Shown here one piece after another: positions 9,236 through 18,077 of a DNA stretch of 64,000 nt. Under the pieces are notes generated by a model. That model searched no databases and was not told the DNA's origin. It was given only the letters and a program-made list of their open reading frames with translations. Each line of letters begins with the position of its first letter. Position 1 is the stretch's first letter. The position numbers were made by a program, and so were the translations under genes. The stretch comes from Gemmatimonadota bacterium. Lineage in GTDB: Bacteria; Gemmatimonadota; Gemmatimonadetes; Longimicrobiales; Gaopeijiaceae. Location: the NCBI GenBank assembly GCA_022822325.1, contig JAJEBW010000014.1, forward strand, positions 33,661-97,660, given 5' to 3'.

Positions 9236-10180
9236 ATGGCGCGTGCTCCGAGGAGATGGGTGCGGTGGGCGAGGTGGGGTTGGGGAATCGGTGTGGTGGC
9301 GATGCTGGTGTGGCCGGGGGTGGGGCAGGATTGGGATTGTGGAGATTGGAGAATATGGGGCGGAAGGGTGCCGGAGAGAGTGCGCGCGTGCCTGGAGGCG
9401 GGAGCCGATGTGATGACGCGCGATCACCTGGGCGACACGCCGTTGCACACTGCAATCAAATGGAGCCCCAATGACGCGGTCGTGAAGATGTTGCTGGAAG
9501 CGGGTGCCGACGCGAATGCTACGGGTGCGTTTGGAAAGACACCGCTCCACTGGGCATCATCACATCCATCGGAAAGGGACTATCCAAGCATTGTTGCGGC
9601 GTTGCTGGAAGCCGGAGCCAATATCATGGCGCGGGATCAGGATGGGGACACGCCACTCCACGTTGCGGCGAGCGCGCGCAATCTGGCGTCAATGCGGGTA
9701 TTGCTGGCGTTTGGCGCAGATGTGATGGCACGGAACCTGGAAGGTCTCACGCCGCTCCACGACGCGACGTATTTCTTTGAAGTGGTTCATGTGCGTTGGT
9801 ATATGGAATCCATCAACGAGTTGCTGAATGCCGGAGCCGATGTCATGGCCCGGGATGAAAATGGCAACACGCCACTCCATTATGCGGTGAGTACGAGCTT
9901 CGAAAACGGAGCAGACGTGAGAATGTTGCTCAGGGCTGGCGGAGACGTGGATTTACGGGGGCACCGGGGAGATACGCCACTGCACATAGCGGCCCAAATG
10001 GGTCAATCAACCGCCATCATGATCCTCCTCGACCACGGTGCCGACCCCACCGCCCGCAACCACGCCGGCCAAACCCCATGGGACCTCGCTCGCGAACGCG
10101 GCGAATCCTATCCCGACTTCAAGACTTCCAATGCCTACTGGCGACTCTACGAACTGAACTTTCCCGGGCAGGCAAACTGA
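9236..10180 (+). CDS. Secreted ankyrin-repeat protein inside the qhp locus
   Basis: A 314-residue protein starting at ATG 9236, fourteen bases after the qhpD stop, with a G-rich ribosome site. The N-terminus is Arg/Trp-rich and hydrophobic (WGIGVVAMLVWPGVGQ), giving a probable signal peptide. Next comes a header C35-x2-W38...C52 like those in the large ankyrin lipoprotein at 4018-7455, then seven ankyrin repeats (GADVMARDxxGxTPLH). The repeat-coding part is visibly less GC-rich than qhpD and qhpB, which suggests separate ancestry. It sits codirectionally between qhpD and qhpC, probably in the same transcript. It may act on the QHNDH complex or simply be a passenger. Confidence 0.85.
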   Translation: MARAPRRWVRWARWGWGIGVVAMLVWPGVGQDWDCGDWRIWGGRVPERVRACLEAGADVMTRDHLGDTPLHTAIKWSPNDAVVKMLLEAGADANATGAFGKTPLHWASSHPSERDYPSIVAALLEAGANIMARDQDGDTPLHVAASARNLASMRVLLAFGADVMARNLEGLTPLHDATYFFEVVHVRWYMESINELLNAGADVMARDENGNTPLHYAVSTSFENGADVRMLLRAGGDVDLRGHRGDTPLHIAAQMGQSTAIMILLDHGADPTARNHAGQTPWDLARERGESYPDFKTSNAYWRLYELNFPGQAN

Positions 10181-10216
10181 TCGACGGCCTGAAAACGGCC
10201 AAACAGGAGCCCCTCC

Positions 10217-10627
10217 ATGAACCACCTGAAAGCAATCAACCGCAAGGCCCACCGGATCCGGGCCCAAAACGGGGGACTGAATGGTGCCGCGGCCACCGGC
10301 GCGTCCCCCACCGCCATCGAGGCCGCCGCCGCTTCCCCCGCCCCCGACCCCCCACCCGACGATCTCGACGTCGTTGCGCTCGACAGCCGCTCCGGGCCCC
10401 ACATCCCCCTGGGGTGCTCGCTGATCTTCGCGCCCGGCTGGGAGGTGGATTCGACCGGGGGCACCGCGGGGCTCTGCCAGCCGGTGGAGCGCGACCTCTT
10501 CGACTGCCACCTGGCCTGCTTCTGGCCCGCGCATGTCCCCGATCAGCTCAACCACGCGCCCGACTGGACCGGGAAGTGCGCTTCGGCCCAGAAGGACTGG
10601 CGCAAGATCGACCTGATTTTCCCCTGA
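10217..10627 (+). CDS. qhpC: QHNDH gamma subunit precursor (CTQ-bearing)
   Basis: A 136-residue precursor. Aligned by eye to the Paracoccus gamma subunit, every cross-link residue is kept: C67-E76, C87-D93 and C101-D109 for the three thioethers, and C97-W103 for cysteine tryptophylquinone, within CFWPAH. An extra Cys121 has no counterpart that I know of. The leader is long: a basic start (MNHLKAINRKAHRIRAQNGG), then an Ala/Pro-rich stretch of about 30 residues before the conserved core. There is no Sec signal, as expected for a leader removed by QhpE and exported via QhpF. Start ATG 10217 follows CAGGAG. It sits between the second ankyrin gene and qhpB. Confidence 0.95.
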   Translation: MNHLKAINRKAHRIRAQNGGLNGAAATGASPTAIEAAAASPAPDPPPDDLDVVALDSRSGPHIPLGCSLIFAPGWEVDSTGGTAGLCQPVERDLFDCHLACFWPAHVPDQLNHAPDWTGKCASAQKDWRKIDLIFP

Positions 10628-10639
10628 GGCGCGAGCCCG

Positions 10640-10800
10640 TCCCCCGAGCCAGCCGACCAGTCCCCCGAACAGAGTGCCGGCTTCCCCCTGATCCAGCCGT
10701 CCCGGGGCTGATTCACCCATCTCCAACGAACCGGTTTCGGGCCGCAGCCAGCGTCCCGCCGCGACTGATTCACCGTCCCCAACGAACCGGCCGTCCCCCG
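10640..10800. repeat. Imperfect direct repeat between qhpC and qhpB
   Basis: The 186-base gap has two copies of a unit containing GATTCACC, then CCAACGAACCGG, near 10709-10732 and 10765-10790. They are flanked by C-rich repeats of GTCCCCCGA. No coding potential was seen. It belongs to the same loose repeat class as the other intergenic arrays. Confidence 0.4.
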
Positions 10801-10813
10801 CAGGCGGCGTTCC

Positions 10814-12037
10814 GTGAGCGAACCGAACGTGACCAAACCGACCCCGACCGCCAGCGCCGCCGACCCTTGCCGCACCGGCAATGCCGCCTACACCGCCAAG
10901 CCTTCCCCCAACCCGTCCCCCCGCCCCCCCTTCGCCCGCATCCCGGCAACGATCGCCGCCGCAACGATCCTCCTCGCATTCTTTCCCCAGCCCGGAACCG
11001 CCCAGCCCCGGAGCGGCGGCAACGGCCTCATCTACATGGCGGCCTACGATCAGTCGATCAAGGTGATTGACGAGAGCACCCTGGAGATCGTGGACGAGAT
11101 TCCGACCTCCATCGGGATCCCAATCGGCCTGACGCTCTCCGACAATCACGAACGCATCTATGTGCGCGACGCCGAGTTCGAGGAGATCGAGATCATCGAT
11201 GTCGCGACCCGCCGGCCGATCGACAGCTTCACCCTCAGTCGGGGCCGCTCGCGGGTGCGGATCTGGGGGATGGAGATCGACCCGGACGAGGACTTCATCA
11301 TCCTCAACACCATGCGCTACACGAAGCGAATGGATCGCTGGGAGATCGACGAGGCGGTCCTGCTCCGCTACGACCTGGGCGCGAACGAAGTCACCGACAC
11401 GATCCCCTGGCCCGATGGGGAAGGCGGACGCCGCGCGCGCATGATGTTTTCGCCCGATGGGGAGCTGCTCTACTTCTTCGGCCGCGACATCCTGATCCTT
11501 GAGACCGAGGACTTCACCGTCGCCGACCGCTGGGAGCTCTCGCGCCCCCTGGAGGAGGGACTGGGTCGCTTCAGCTTCGGCTTTCCCACCAGTCCGCACG
11601 ACGAACGCGGCTATCACACCGGCCTCTTCAACACCACCGATCCCCTGCAAAACCGCCGCATGATGGGGATTGCGCGGGTGAATCTGGCCGAGAAATCCTT
11701 TGACTTCTTCACCCTGGGACCGAGCGAGCCGGTCAGCTTCCGCCTCGCGCCCGGCGGCACGAAGGCGTACGGACTGGTTCAGCGGATCGGCAACTACGAG
11801 TTCTGGACCTTCGATGTGGAGGGCAGGCGGGTGCTCAGCCGCGAGCGCTTCGCCGGTCGGCCCCGCATGGGTCTGGAGGTGAGTTCGAATGGCGAGCTGC
11901 TCTACATCTACAACGCCGGCTCGACGATCGACGTCTACGACGCCGAGAGCTACGAGTACCTGCGGACGGTCACATTCGACGCCGACATGACCAGCTTCGT
12001 GATGATTCCGGAGGGAACCGGCCCCCGGAGAAACTGA
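10814..12037 (+). CDS. qhpB: Quinohemoprotein amine dehydrogenase beta subunit
   Basis: A 407-residue secreted beta-propeller protein. Repeated blades of the YVRD...IIDVATRR...SFTL type fit the seven-bladed beta subunit of QHNDH, which cradles the gamma subunit near the quinone. Initiation is at GTG 10814; I see no later ATG before the signal sequence, so about 45 Pro/Thr-rich residues precede the hydrophobic stretch (TIAAATILLAFF). This is an unusually long n-region, and the true start may be a nonstandard codon nearer to it. The qhpC-qhpB-qhpF order matches known loci. Confidence 0.88.
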   Translation: MSEPNVTKPTPTASAADPCRTGNAAYTAKPSPNPSPRPPFARIPATIAAATILLAFFPQPGTAQPRSGGNGLIYMAAYDQSIKVIDESTLEIVDEIPTSIGIPIGLTLSDNHERIYVRDAEFEEIEIIDVATRRPIDSFTLSRGRSRVRIWGMEIDPDEDFIILNTMRYTKRMDRWEIDEAVLLRYDLGANEVTDTIPWPDGEGGRRARMMFSPDGELLYFFGRDILILETEDFTVADRWELSRPLEEGLGRFSFGFPTSPHDERGYHTGLFNTTDPLQNRRMMGIARVNLAEKSFDFFTLGPSEPVSFRLAPGGTKAYGLVQRIGNYEFWTFDVEGRRVLSRERFAGRPRMGLEVSSNGELLYIYNAGSTIDVYDAESYEYLRTVTFDADMTSFVMIPEGTGPRRN

Positions 12038-12055
12038 CGCGCCGCACCCCTTCCG

Positions 12056-13723
12056 ATGGCCATCCTGGATGCGGAAATTCGGCGCGGGTTCGGCTACGTC
12101 CGGCCCTTTCGCGGCCGCCTCGCCGTCATTCTGGCGCTCAACCTGGCGGGGACCGCACTCGCGCTCTATGTCCCCTTCCTCACCCGCGGCCTCGTCGACG
12201 ACGCCCTTCTGGGACAGGACCGGGCGGCGCTGACGCGGATCGTGGCGCTCTTCACGGGCGTCACCGTGGCCAGCTTCGTCCTCAACTTCGTGAGTGGGAT
12301 CCGCTACACCGAGCTCTCCGCCGAGATCCTCTTCCAGATGCGGCTCGCCCTCTACAGCCACCTGCAACGGCTTTCGCCCCGCTTCCACGCCCGCACCCCG
12401 CTCGGCGAGATCATGTCGCGGCTCAACAACGACGTGAGCGAGATTCAGCGCGTCCTGGCCGACGTGGCGCTGGCCTGGATCGGGAACGCCGCCTTTCTGG
12501 TCGGCGCGGTGGCGATGCTCCTCTGGCTCGACTGGCGTCTCTTCCTGGCCGCCGCCGCCCTTCTTCCCCCCGCGATCTGGGCGCTGGTTCGCTATCGCCG
12601 CCGTCTGGAGGGAGAGGTGCGCGTCATGCGGGAACGGAGCGCGGGGATCGGCGCATTCCTGATCGAGACGCTGCGCGGCGTCAGGCTGGTCGTCGCGTCG
12701 AACGCCGCACAGCGCGAGGCGGGGCGCTTTCGGGTTCGCAACGACGCCTTCGTGCGATCGCTCATGCGGATGCAGCGGCTGCGCTATCTCTCGGGGGGCA
12801 TTCCCGGGCTGCTCCTCTCGGCGAGCACGGCGGTGATCTTCCTCTACGGCGGCGCCCGCGTGATCGACGGTGCCCTCACCCTCGGCGCCTTCACCGCCTT
12901 CATGGCCTACCAGATGCGGCTGATCGGTCCGGTCCAGGGGCTGATGGGACTCTACACCGGCCTGGGGGTGGCGCGCGTCTCGCTGCGACGGTTTCACGAA
13001 TTCCTGGACGAGCCGGTCGAGGTGGTCGAAACGGCGAATCCGGCGCGGCTGCTCCCGGCGCGGGGCGAGATCGTCTTTGAGGATGTGTGGTGCGGGCACG
13101 GGCGCGGCGGTGAGGTCCTCCGGGGACTTCGGCTCGCGGTGGCCCCCGGCGAGGTGGTGGCGCTGACCGGGCCCTCGGGAAGCGGAAAATCGACGGTCGC
13201 CGATCTCCTGGTGCGGCACCTGGATCCCGATCGGGGACGGATTCTCCTCGACGGAATCGATCTTCGCGCGATGGCGCTGGCCGATTTGCGCGCGCGCGTG
13301 GCCGTGGTCGATCAGTCGGCCTTCCTCTTCAACGCCTCGATCGCCGAAAATGTGCGTTACGCTCGTCCCGGCGCGGACCCGGCCAGGGTAATGCGGGCGC
13401 TGACACGGGCGGGGCTCGAAGAGTTCGTGGCGGCGCTGCCGGAGGGAATCGACACGGTGGTGGGCGAGGATGGCCGGGCGCTTTCGGCGGGCGAGCGGCA
13501 GCGGCTGGCGATTGCGCGCGCGCTCCTGGCCGACCCGGCGGTGCTGGTGCTCGACGAGGCGACCAGTGCGCTCGATGCCGACCGGGAGGCCGAGGTGGTG
13601 CGGGCCTACAGCGAGGCGATGGCCGGGCGGACGACGGTTTTGATCACGCACCGGGAGGAGCTGCTGCGCTCGGCGGACCGGGTCGTGCGGGTGGATGCGG
13701 GATGGGCGTCGGCGGGACGATGA
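12056..13723 (+). CDS. qhpF: QhpF-type ABC exporter (fused membrane and ATPase domains)
   Basis: A 555-residue half-transporter. Residues 1-310 form a six-helix exporter membrane domain. The ATPase follows with Walker A GPSGSGKST at 372-380, signature LSAGERQR from 476, and Walker B ending at D500-E501. QhpF is needed for QHNDH biogenesis in Paracoccus and is thought to export the processed gamma subunit. Here it begins 18 bases after qhpB and is followed by the qhpE protease gene, as in other qhp operons. By sequence alone it is a generic type I exporter; context gives the specific role. Confidence 0.88.
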   Translation: MAILDAEIRRGFGYVRPFRGRLAVILALNLAGTALALYVPFLTRGLVDDALLGQDRAALTRIVALFTGVTVASFVLNFVSGIRYTELSAEILFQMRLALYSHLQRLSPRFHARTPLGEIMSRLNNDVSEIQRVLADVALAWIGNAAFLVGAVAMLLWLDWRLFLAAAALLPPAIWALVRYRRRLEGEVRVMRERSAGIGAFLIETLRGVRLVVASNAAQREAGRFRVRNDAFVRSLMRMQRLRYLSGGIPGLLLSASTAVIFLYGGARVIDGALTLGAFTAFMAYQMRLIGPVQGLMGLYTGLGVARVSLRRFHEFLDEPVEVVETANPARLLPARGEIVFEDVWCGHGRGGEVLRGLRLAVAPGEVVALTGPSGSGKSTVADLLVRHLDPDRGRILLDGIDLRAMALADLRARVAVVDQSAFLFNASIAENVRYARPGADPARVMRALTRAGLEEFVAALPEGIDTVVGEDGRALSAGERQRLAIARALLADPAVLVLDEATSALDADREAEVVRAYSEAMAGRTTVLITHREELLRSADRVVRVDAGWASAGR

Positions 13724-13756
13724 GCGGCGAAGGGGGCGTAGGGTGGACGGCGCCTG

Positions 13757-14602
13757 GTGGGACGACGCCGTCGGCGGTTCCGGACGACGGTTCGCGCGGT
13801 CTTTGGGCCCGGGAAGACCGGGCCGGAGGGCACGGTGGCGGGTAGCGCTCGCCGGGGAAGGCTCTGCGTGGATGCGGCCGGGATGCGGGACCGGACCGGG
13901 CGGGGCGTTTCGGTGGCGGTGATCGACAGCGGGGTGAATCCGGCGCATCCGCATGTGGAGGGGGTGGTGGGCGGGGTGCGAATGACGCTGGCCGGGGATC
14001 CGGCCGATGACCATGTGGACCGGCTGGGGCATGGGACCGCCGTCTTCGCGGCCATTCAGGAGAAGGCGCCCGGGGCGCGGATTCATGCCGTGCGGGTCTT
14101 CGACGACCGGTTACGGACGACGGTGCGTGCGCTGGTCGCCGCGATCGATTGGGCGGCGGAGCGACGGATACGGATTGTGAACCTGAGTCTGGGGACGATG
14201 CGCGAGGAGCACGCCGGGGAGTTGGCCGAGGCGGTGGCCCGGTTGGCGGCGGCGGGGGGGGTGGTGGTGGCCGCGGCCGAAGACGACGGGCGCAGATGGT
14301 GGCCGGGATCGCTGGAGGCCGCCGTGGGGGTCGTGGCCGACGGGAGCTGTCCACGGGGCTGCGCCGAGGTGCGGGCGGGGCGGCGGGGCGGGTGGGTCGT
14401 GGCCGCGGCGCCCTGGCCCAGACCGATTCCGGGCGTTCCCGTGGAGCGGAATCTGAATGGAATCAGCTTTGCGGTGGCGAATGCGAGCGGGATTCTGGCC
14501 CGGGCGCTGGAGGGGTGCGGGGGGGTGGGGGTGGAGGATTGCAGGGAGGCGTTGCAAGCCTTTTCGACATGCCGGAAGCCGTTGCCCCGCAGAGGCTCGT
14601 AG
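13757..14602 (+). CDS. qhpE: QhpE-like subtilisin-family leader peptidase
   Basis: A 281-residue subtilase without a signal peptide, as expected for the cytoplasmic enzyme that trims the QhpC leader. The catalytic triad is readable: D57 (VIDSGVNP), H92 (GHGTAV) and S237 in NGISFAVA. The frame has a stop at 13739 and the first usable start is GTG 13757, so the first 35 residues, poor in conserved features, are uncertain. An ATG overlapping the qhpF stop is out of frame and soon terminates. This is the last recognisable qhp gene; no qhpR neighbour is adjacent, and the SARP gene converges on it from 14685. Confidence 0.87.
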   Translation: MGRRRRRFRTTVRAVFGPGKTGPEGTVAGSARRGRLCVDAAGMRDRTGRGVSVAVIDSGVNPAHPHVEGVVGGVRMTLAGDPADDHVDRLGHGTAVFAAIQEKAPGARIHAVRVFDDRLRTTVRALVAAIDWAAERRIRIVNLSLGTMREEHAGELAEAVARLAAAGGVVVAAAEDDGRRWWPGSLEAAVGVVADGSCPRGCAEVRAGRRGGWVVAAAPWPRPIPGVPVERNLNGISFAVANASGILARALEGCGGVGVEDCREALQAFSTCRKPLPRRGS

Positions 14603-14684
14603 AGGGCATGGGTCGCCGCCTCGGCCGCCCGGTCCGGTTCCCGTCCGCATCGCGTGACGGCCTGGGCAGGGGCCGCTCTCCATG

Positions 14685-17600
14685 TCACCCCTGTCGGCGG
14701 CCGTCGCCGGGGCGGCAGAAGGCTCGCAGTTCGCCGGCGAGACCGGCGAGGCCGAGTTCGCGTGCACGGTCGTGGGCCTCGCGGGCCAACTCCGGCTGCG
14801 GCACCCGCATGCGTCTTGCCAGCCGCACTGTTTCGAGGGCGAGCTTCAACCAGACCAGCGGTCGTTGGCTTTCGTTCGCCTCCAGGGCGGGAACCAGGAT
14901 TTCGATTGCCGCATCGGGGTCGCCGGTGCGGGCCCGGAAACGGACATGCAACAGGATGGAGGGCAGCGACGCCGCGGCAATGGGCGAGGCCAGCGGGTGC
15001 TCCTCGACAATGGGGGCGACCCCGTGAAGCTTCCCGAGCTCCAAAAGCAGCAATCCCTTGAGCGCCGCCAGAGCGGTGGCGTGTCCGGGTGGCGCAGGCG
15101 GAAGCTGTGGAGCGTCTTCCTGCTTCGTGTCATTGCGCGAGATTGCCCCGAGGACGGAACGGGCCTCCTCCAGGTCGCCGCGCGCGACGGCGAGACCGCC
15201 CCGCACCAGGATTTCGCGGGCGCGGATCTCCGCACAGTCCATCTCGCGGGTGATCTCGGCGATCTCGGCGAGCGTGCGCCCCGCAACGTCGAAGTCGCCC
15301 GTGACCAGGTACCACTCGGCCAGGTCAAGCAGCACGAGCGCGAGGAGCCCGAGCCGTCCCGCCTCCTCGATGGCCGTGCGGTTGTCGCAGAACTGTTCCC
15401 AGCCGGAAGCCGTGCCGAGGAGTCCCGCGGTCATCAGCGCCGCGCAGTGCCGTTGCCGCGCGACATCGGCGACCCGGCGCAGCTTCAGCGAATCGGCCAG
15501 CTTCACCGCTCGCCGGCCGCACTCGATTCGGTCCTCCAGGCCCCGATGGGCGGCTTCAAGGGCGAGGGCGGCAAGAATTCGGCACCGGACTTCCGGCGCG
15601 GATTGCGGCTCCTGCTCTCGCAACCGGTCCAGCTCGGCCGAAAGGTCGTCGCGCAATCCCGCGCGGTTCAGAAGTTGCGCCCTGGCGTCGCGGAGATTGA
15701 TCCGCAACGCGTCCGCCTCCAGCGCGGTCGCCGTTTCCTGCAGGCGGTCGAACTCGGCCAGGGTCTCTTCCGCCCCGGCGAGCCCCAGCCGGTGCCGCGA
15801 GTCGGCAACCAGGCAGCGCACCCGAAACCCCTCCGCCGCGGACAGCCCCGCCCCCTCCCTCAGGGCCGCCTCTCCGCAGCGCACAACCGCGTCGAACCGG
15901 CGCATGTCATAGTGCGAACGGGCCAGCGCCGCCAGAATGACCCGCCTGCGCGCCCCGGTGGCCACATCGCAGGCCGGCTCCAGGATCGCAATGCGTTGCG
16001 GAATGGCCTCCGACCCGGCCTCCTTGACCGCTTCCATCAGGCATTCGTCGGCGTGCCTGCGCTTCCCCGCGAGGTGATAGTGCCGCGCCACGGCGAGCGC
16101 CGGAACAACCCGCGAGGTCGCTTGCAGGATCCGGGCGGTGCGGGCATGCAGAACCGCGCGCCGCGACGGATGAATCTCGCGGTAGGTGGCCGCACCGAAG
16201 ACCGGCCGGCGAAACTCCGCTCCCTGCTGCGTCCACACTGCGAGCCGAAGACGGTGCAGCGCATCGAGCGCGTCCAGGCAGGTCTCGCGGCCGACCTCGG
16301 CGACGCGGTGCAGGAGCTGCAAGGAGGCGCCGTCCCCAATCACCGCGAGGGCGAAGAGCACCTTCCGCGGCGAGCGATCCAGACTCTCGAGCCGCCGGAT
16401 CACCAGCCGCCGCACCGAACCCGGAACCGGGAGGGCTCCCGGCGATTGCCCCGGGCGGCGCCCGCTCCACTCCCGCGCCAGATCGACGGCGAACTGCGGA
16501 TTTCCCCCGGCCATCCGCACGATCCGGTCCACGCGGCCATCGGCGAGGCCGGGGCTGACGGAGCGGACCAGGGTCGCCGCATCCTTCCGGTTCAGCTCCC
16601 GCACCCGAACGACCACGGAGTCGGCGCTGTATTCCTCGTCCTGCACGAAGTGGGTTGCCGTGCACTCGGGGCGAAGTTCCTCAGGACGATGCGTCATGAG
16701 GAGAGTGAAGGATCCGCTGCTCCATCGTCTGCGCAGAAACTGCAAGACCCCGATCGAGGCGCTGTCGAACCACTGGATCGCGTCGACCACGAGAATGGTG
16801 GGTTGCCGCTGCGCGATGGCGGCAAAGAGGTGCAGCAGACTCTCGCAGATGGGGCGGGAAGGCCCCCCAACGCCTCTGGTGCCGGGATCGAACCAGGCGG
16901 AGGGAGAAGCGCGCGCCCCGGCGTCAGGGTCGTGAAGGCCCGGAACCAGCGCTCGCGCGGTCGTGCGCCAGGGCTCGGCGAGCGATCGCACCACGGACGG
17001 GATCCACGGCCTGGTGAGCGGTTCCAGAATCGAACCCAGGGCGATTTCGCGTTCCAGCGGCGTGGCGCTCGTCTGCAGCACGCGGTGTCCGCGAAAGCGC
17101 GCCCCCCGAAGGGCCTCGCGCAGAAGCCGGGTCTTGCCGATCCCCGCCTCGCCGGAGACGGACACCGTTTGCCATCCCGCCTCGCGTTCCCTGAAGAGCA
17201 TGTTGTTCAGCAACCTCAGTTCCGGCGACCGACCGACGAACTCCGGTTCCCCGGCTTCCTCCCGGTTGCCGCCGACCCTGCCGGATTGCCGCAGCTCCTC
17301 CCGGGCGAGCGTGTGAACGTTCTCGAGAAGCGTCGTCGTCGCGGGTTCCGGAATCCACTGCCCGCTGGGAGCCGCCCGCCGCGCAAAGCGCCGGTACTCG
17401 ACCTCGGCCTCCCGTACCTGGCCGCACATCGCCCGGGCCCAAATGACTCGCCGCAGGATTTCCTCGGCGGTGGGCTCGAGACGCAACAGCGCCTGCGCCG
17501 CCTGCCGCGCCCGAACCCAGTCGTTTTCGGCTTCGGCTCTCTCCCACGCCTCCAGGGCGGCGCGCCGGAGTTGCAGACGCTTCTGCAGACGCTGCTCCTC

Positions 17601-18077
17601 GATCCAGTCTGCGAAGGCGTCGGTCTTGCGGTATCCGCAGGCCGCCAGAAAGCCGCGGTCGGCCAGGGCGCAGGCCCGCGCGAAGTGCCCCGCGTCGAGA
17701 AGCGTCCGGAATTCGTCCAGGTCGCAGCGGACCCGCGCGCGACGGATCCGGATCTGCTCGCCGCGAGGCTCGAAGACGCGCTCGTCGAGCGTCTGGTTCG
17801 TCTGGTAGATGAGCTGGCTGAGCCGGTGCCGCACGACCTTCCGATCGCGCGACTTCCAGAGGAGGTGCTGAATCAGGTTGCGCGGCAACCGCTTTGAGGG
17901 AGCGCTGAAGGCGAGGGCGAGAAGTCCAGCCTGAAGGGGCGAGAGCCGAACCGCCTCGTCGTTTCGCCACAGGGCCGGTCCGCCGAAGAGTTCAAGTCGG
18001 AGAACGGCGGCAGGGTCCGCATTCCCGGTTGCTACGGACCCGCCGGCGTTCTCAACCGGAGCTGGCAACTCGCTCAT
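14685..18077 (-). CDS. SARP/BTAD-type transcriptional regulator with AAA ATPase
   Basis: About 1130 residues. The N-terminal 110 residues (LRLELFGGPALWRNDEAVRL) resemble the winged-helix DNA-binding domain of SARP/AfsR regulators. A bacterial transcriptional-activator (BTAD) tetratricopeptide domain follows to about 260. An NTPase domain has Walker A GEAGIGKT near 307-314 and a Walker B-like ILVVDAIQWFD near 425. The rest is helical and TPR-like. Such proteins act as ATP-dependent activators of neighbouring pathways. The ATG at 18077 lies inside the end of the AraC-type gene (26-base overlap), so the two are translationally coupled. It converges on qhpE, making it a candidate but unproven regulator of the qhp locus. 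Confidence 0.85.
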   Translation of the reverse strand: MSELPAPVENAGGSVATGNADPAAVLRLELFGGPALWRNDEAVRLSPLQAGLLALAFSAPSKRLPRNLIQHLLWKSRDRKVVRHRLSQLIYQTNQTLDERVFEPRGEQIRIRRARVRCDLDEFRTLLDAGHFARACALADRGFLAACGYRKTDAFADWIEEQRLQKRLQLRRAALEAWERAEAENDWVRARQAAQALLRLEPTAEEILRRVIWARAMCGQVREAEVEYRRFARRAAPSGQWIPEPATTTLLENVHTLAREELRQSGRVGGNREEAGEPEFVGRSPELRLLNNMLFREREAGWQTVSVSGEAGIGKTRLLREALRGARFRGHRVLQTSATPLEREIALGSILEPLTRPWIPSVVRSLAEPWRTTARALVPGLHDPDAGARASPSAWFDPGTRGVGGPSRPICESLLHLFAAIAQRQPTILVVDAIQWFDSASIGVLQFLRRRWSSGSFTLLMTHRPEELRPECTATHFVQDEEYSADSVVVRVRELNRKDAATLVRSVSPGLADGRVDRIVRMAGGNPQFAVDLAREWSGRRPGQSPGALPVPGSVRRLVIRRLESLDRSPRKVLFALAVIGDGASLQLLHRVAEVGRETCLDALDALHRLRLAVWTQQGAEFRRPVFGAATYREIHPSRRAVLHARTARILQATSRVVPALAVARHYHLAGKRRHADECLMEAVKEAGSEAIPQRIAILEPACDVATGARRRVILAALARSHYDMRRFDAVVRCGEAALREGAGLSAAEGFRVRCLVADSRHRLGLAGAEETLAEFDRLQETATALEADALRINLRDARAQLLNRAGLRDDLSAELDRLREQEPQSAPEVRCRILAALALEAAHRGLEDRIECGRRAVKLADSLKLRRVADVARQRHCAALMTAGLLGTASGWEQFCDNRTAIEEAGRLGLLALVLLDLAEWYLVTGDFDVAGRTLAEIAEITREMDCAEIRAREILVRGGLAVARGDLEEARSVLGAISRNDTKQEDAPQLPPAPPGHATALAALKGLLLLELGKLHGVAPIVEEHPLASPIAAASLPSILLHVRFRARTGDPDAAIEILVPALEANESQRPLVWLKLALETVRLARRMRVPQPELAREAHDRARELGLAGLAGELRAFCRPGDGRRQG

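Noticed and set aside
10007..14086. 1359-codon open frame on the minus strand
   Set aside because: It is antisense to qhpB and qhpF, Pro/Arg/His-rich and without domains; a shadow of GC-rich coding sequence.
14682..17897. 1071-codon open frame on the plus strand
   Set aside because: Antisense to the SARP gene, which has clear domains and motifs.
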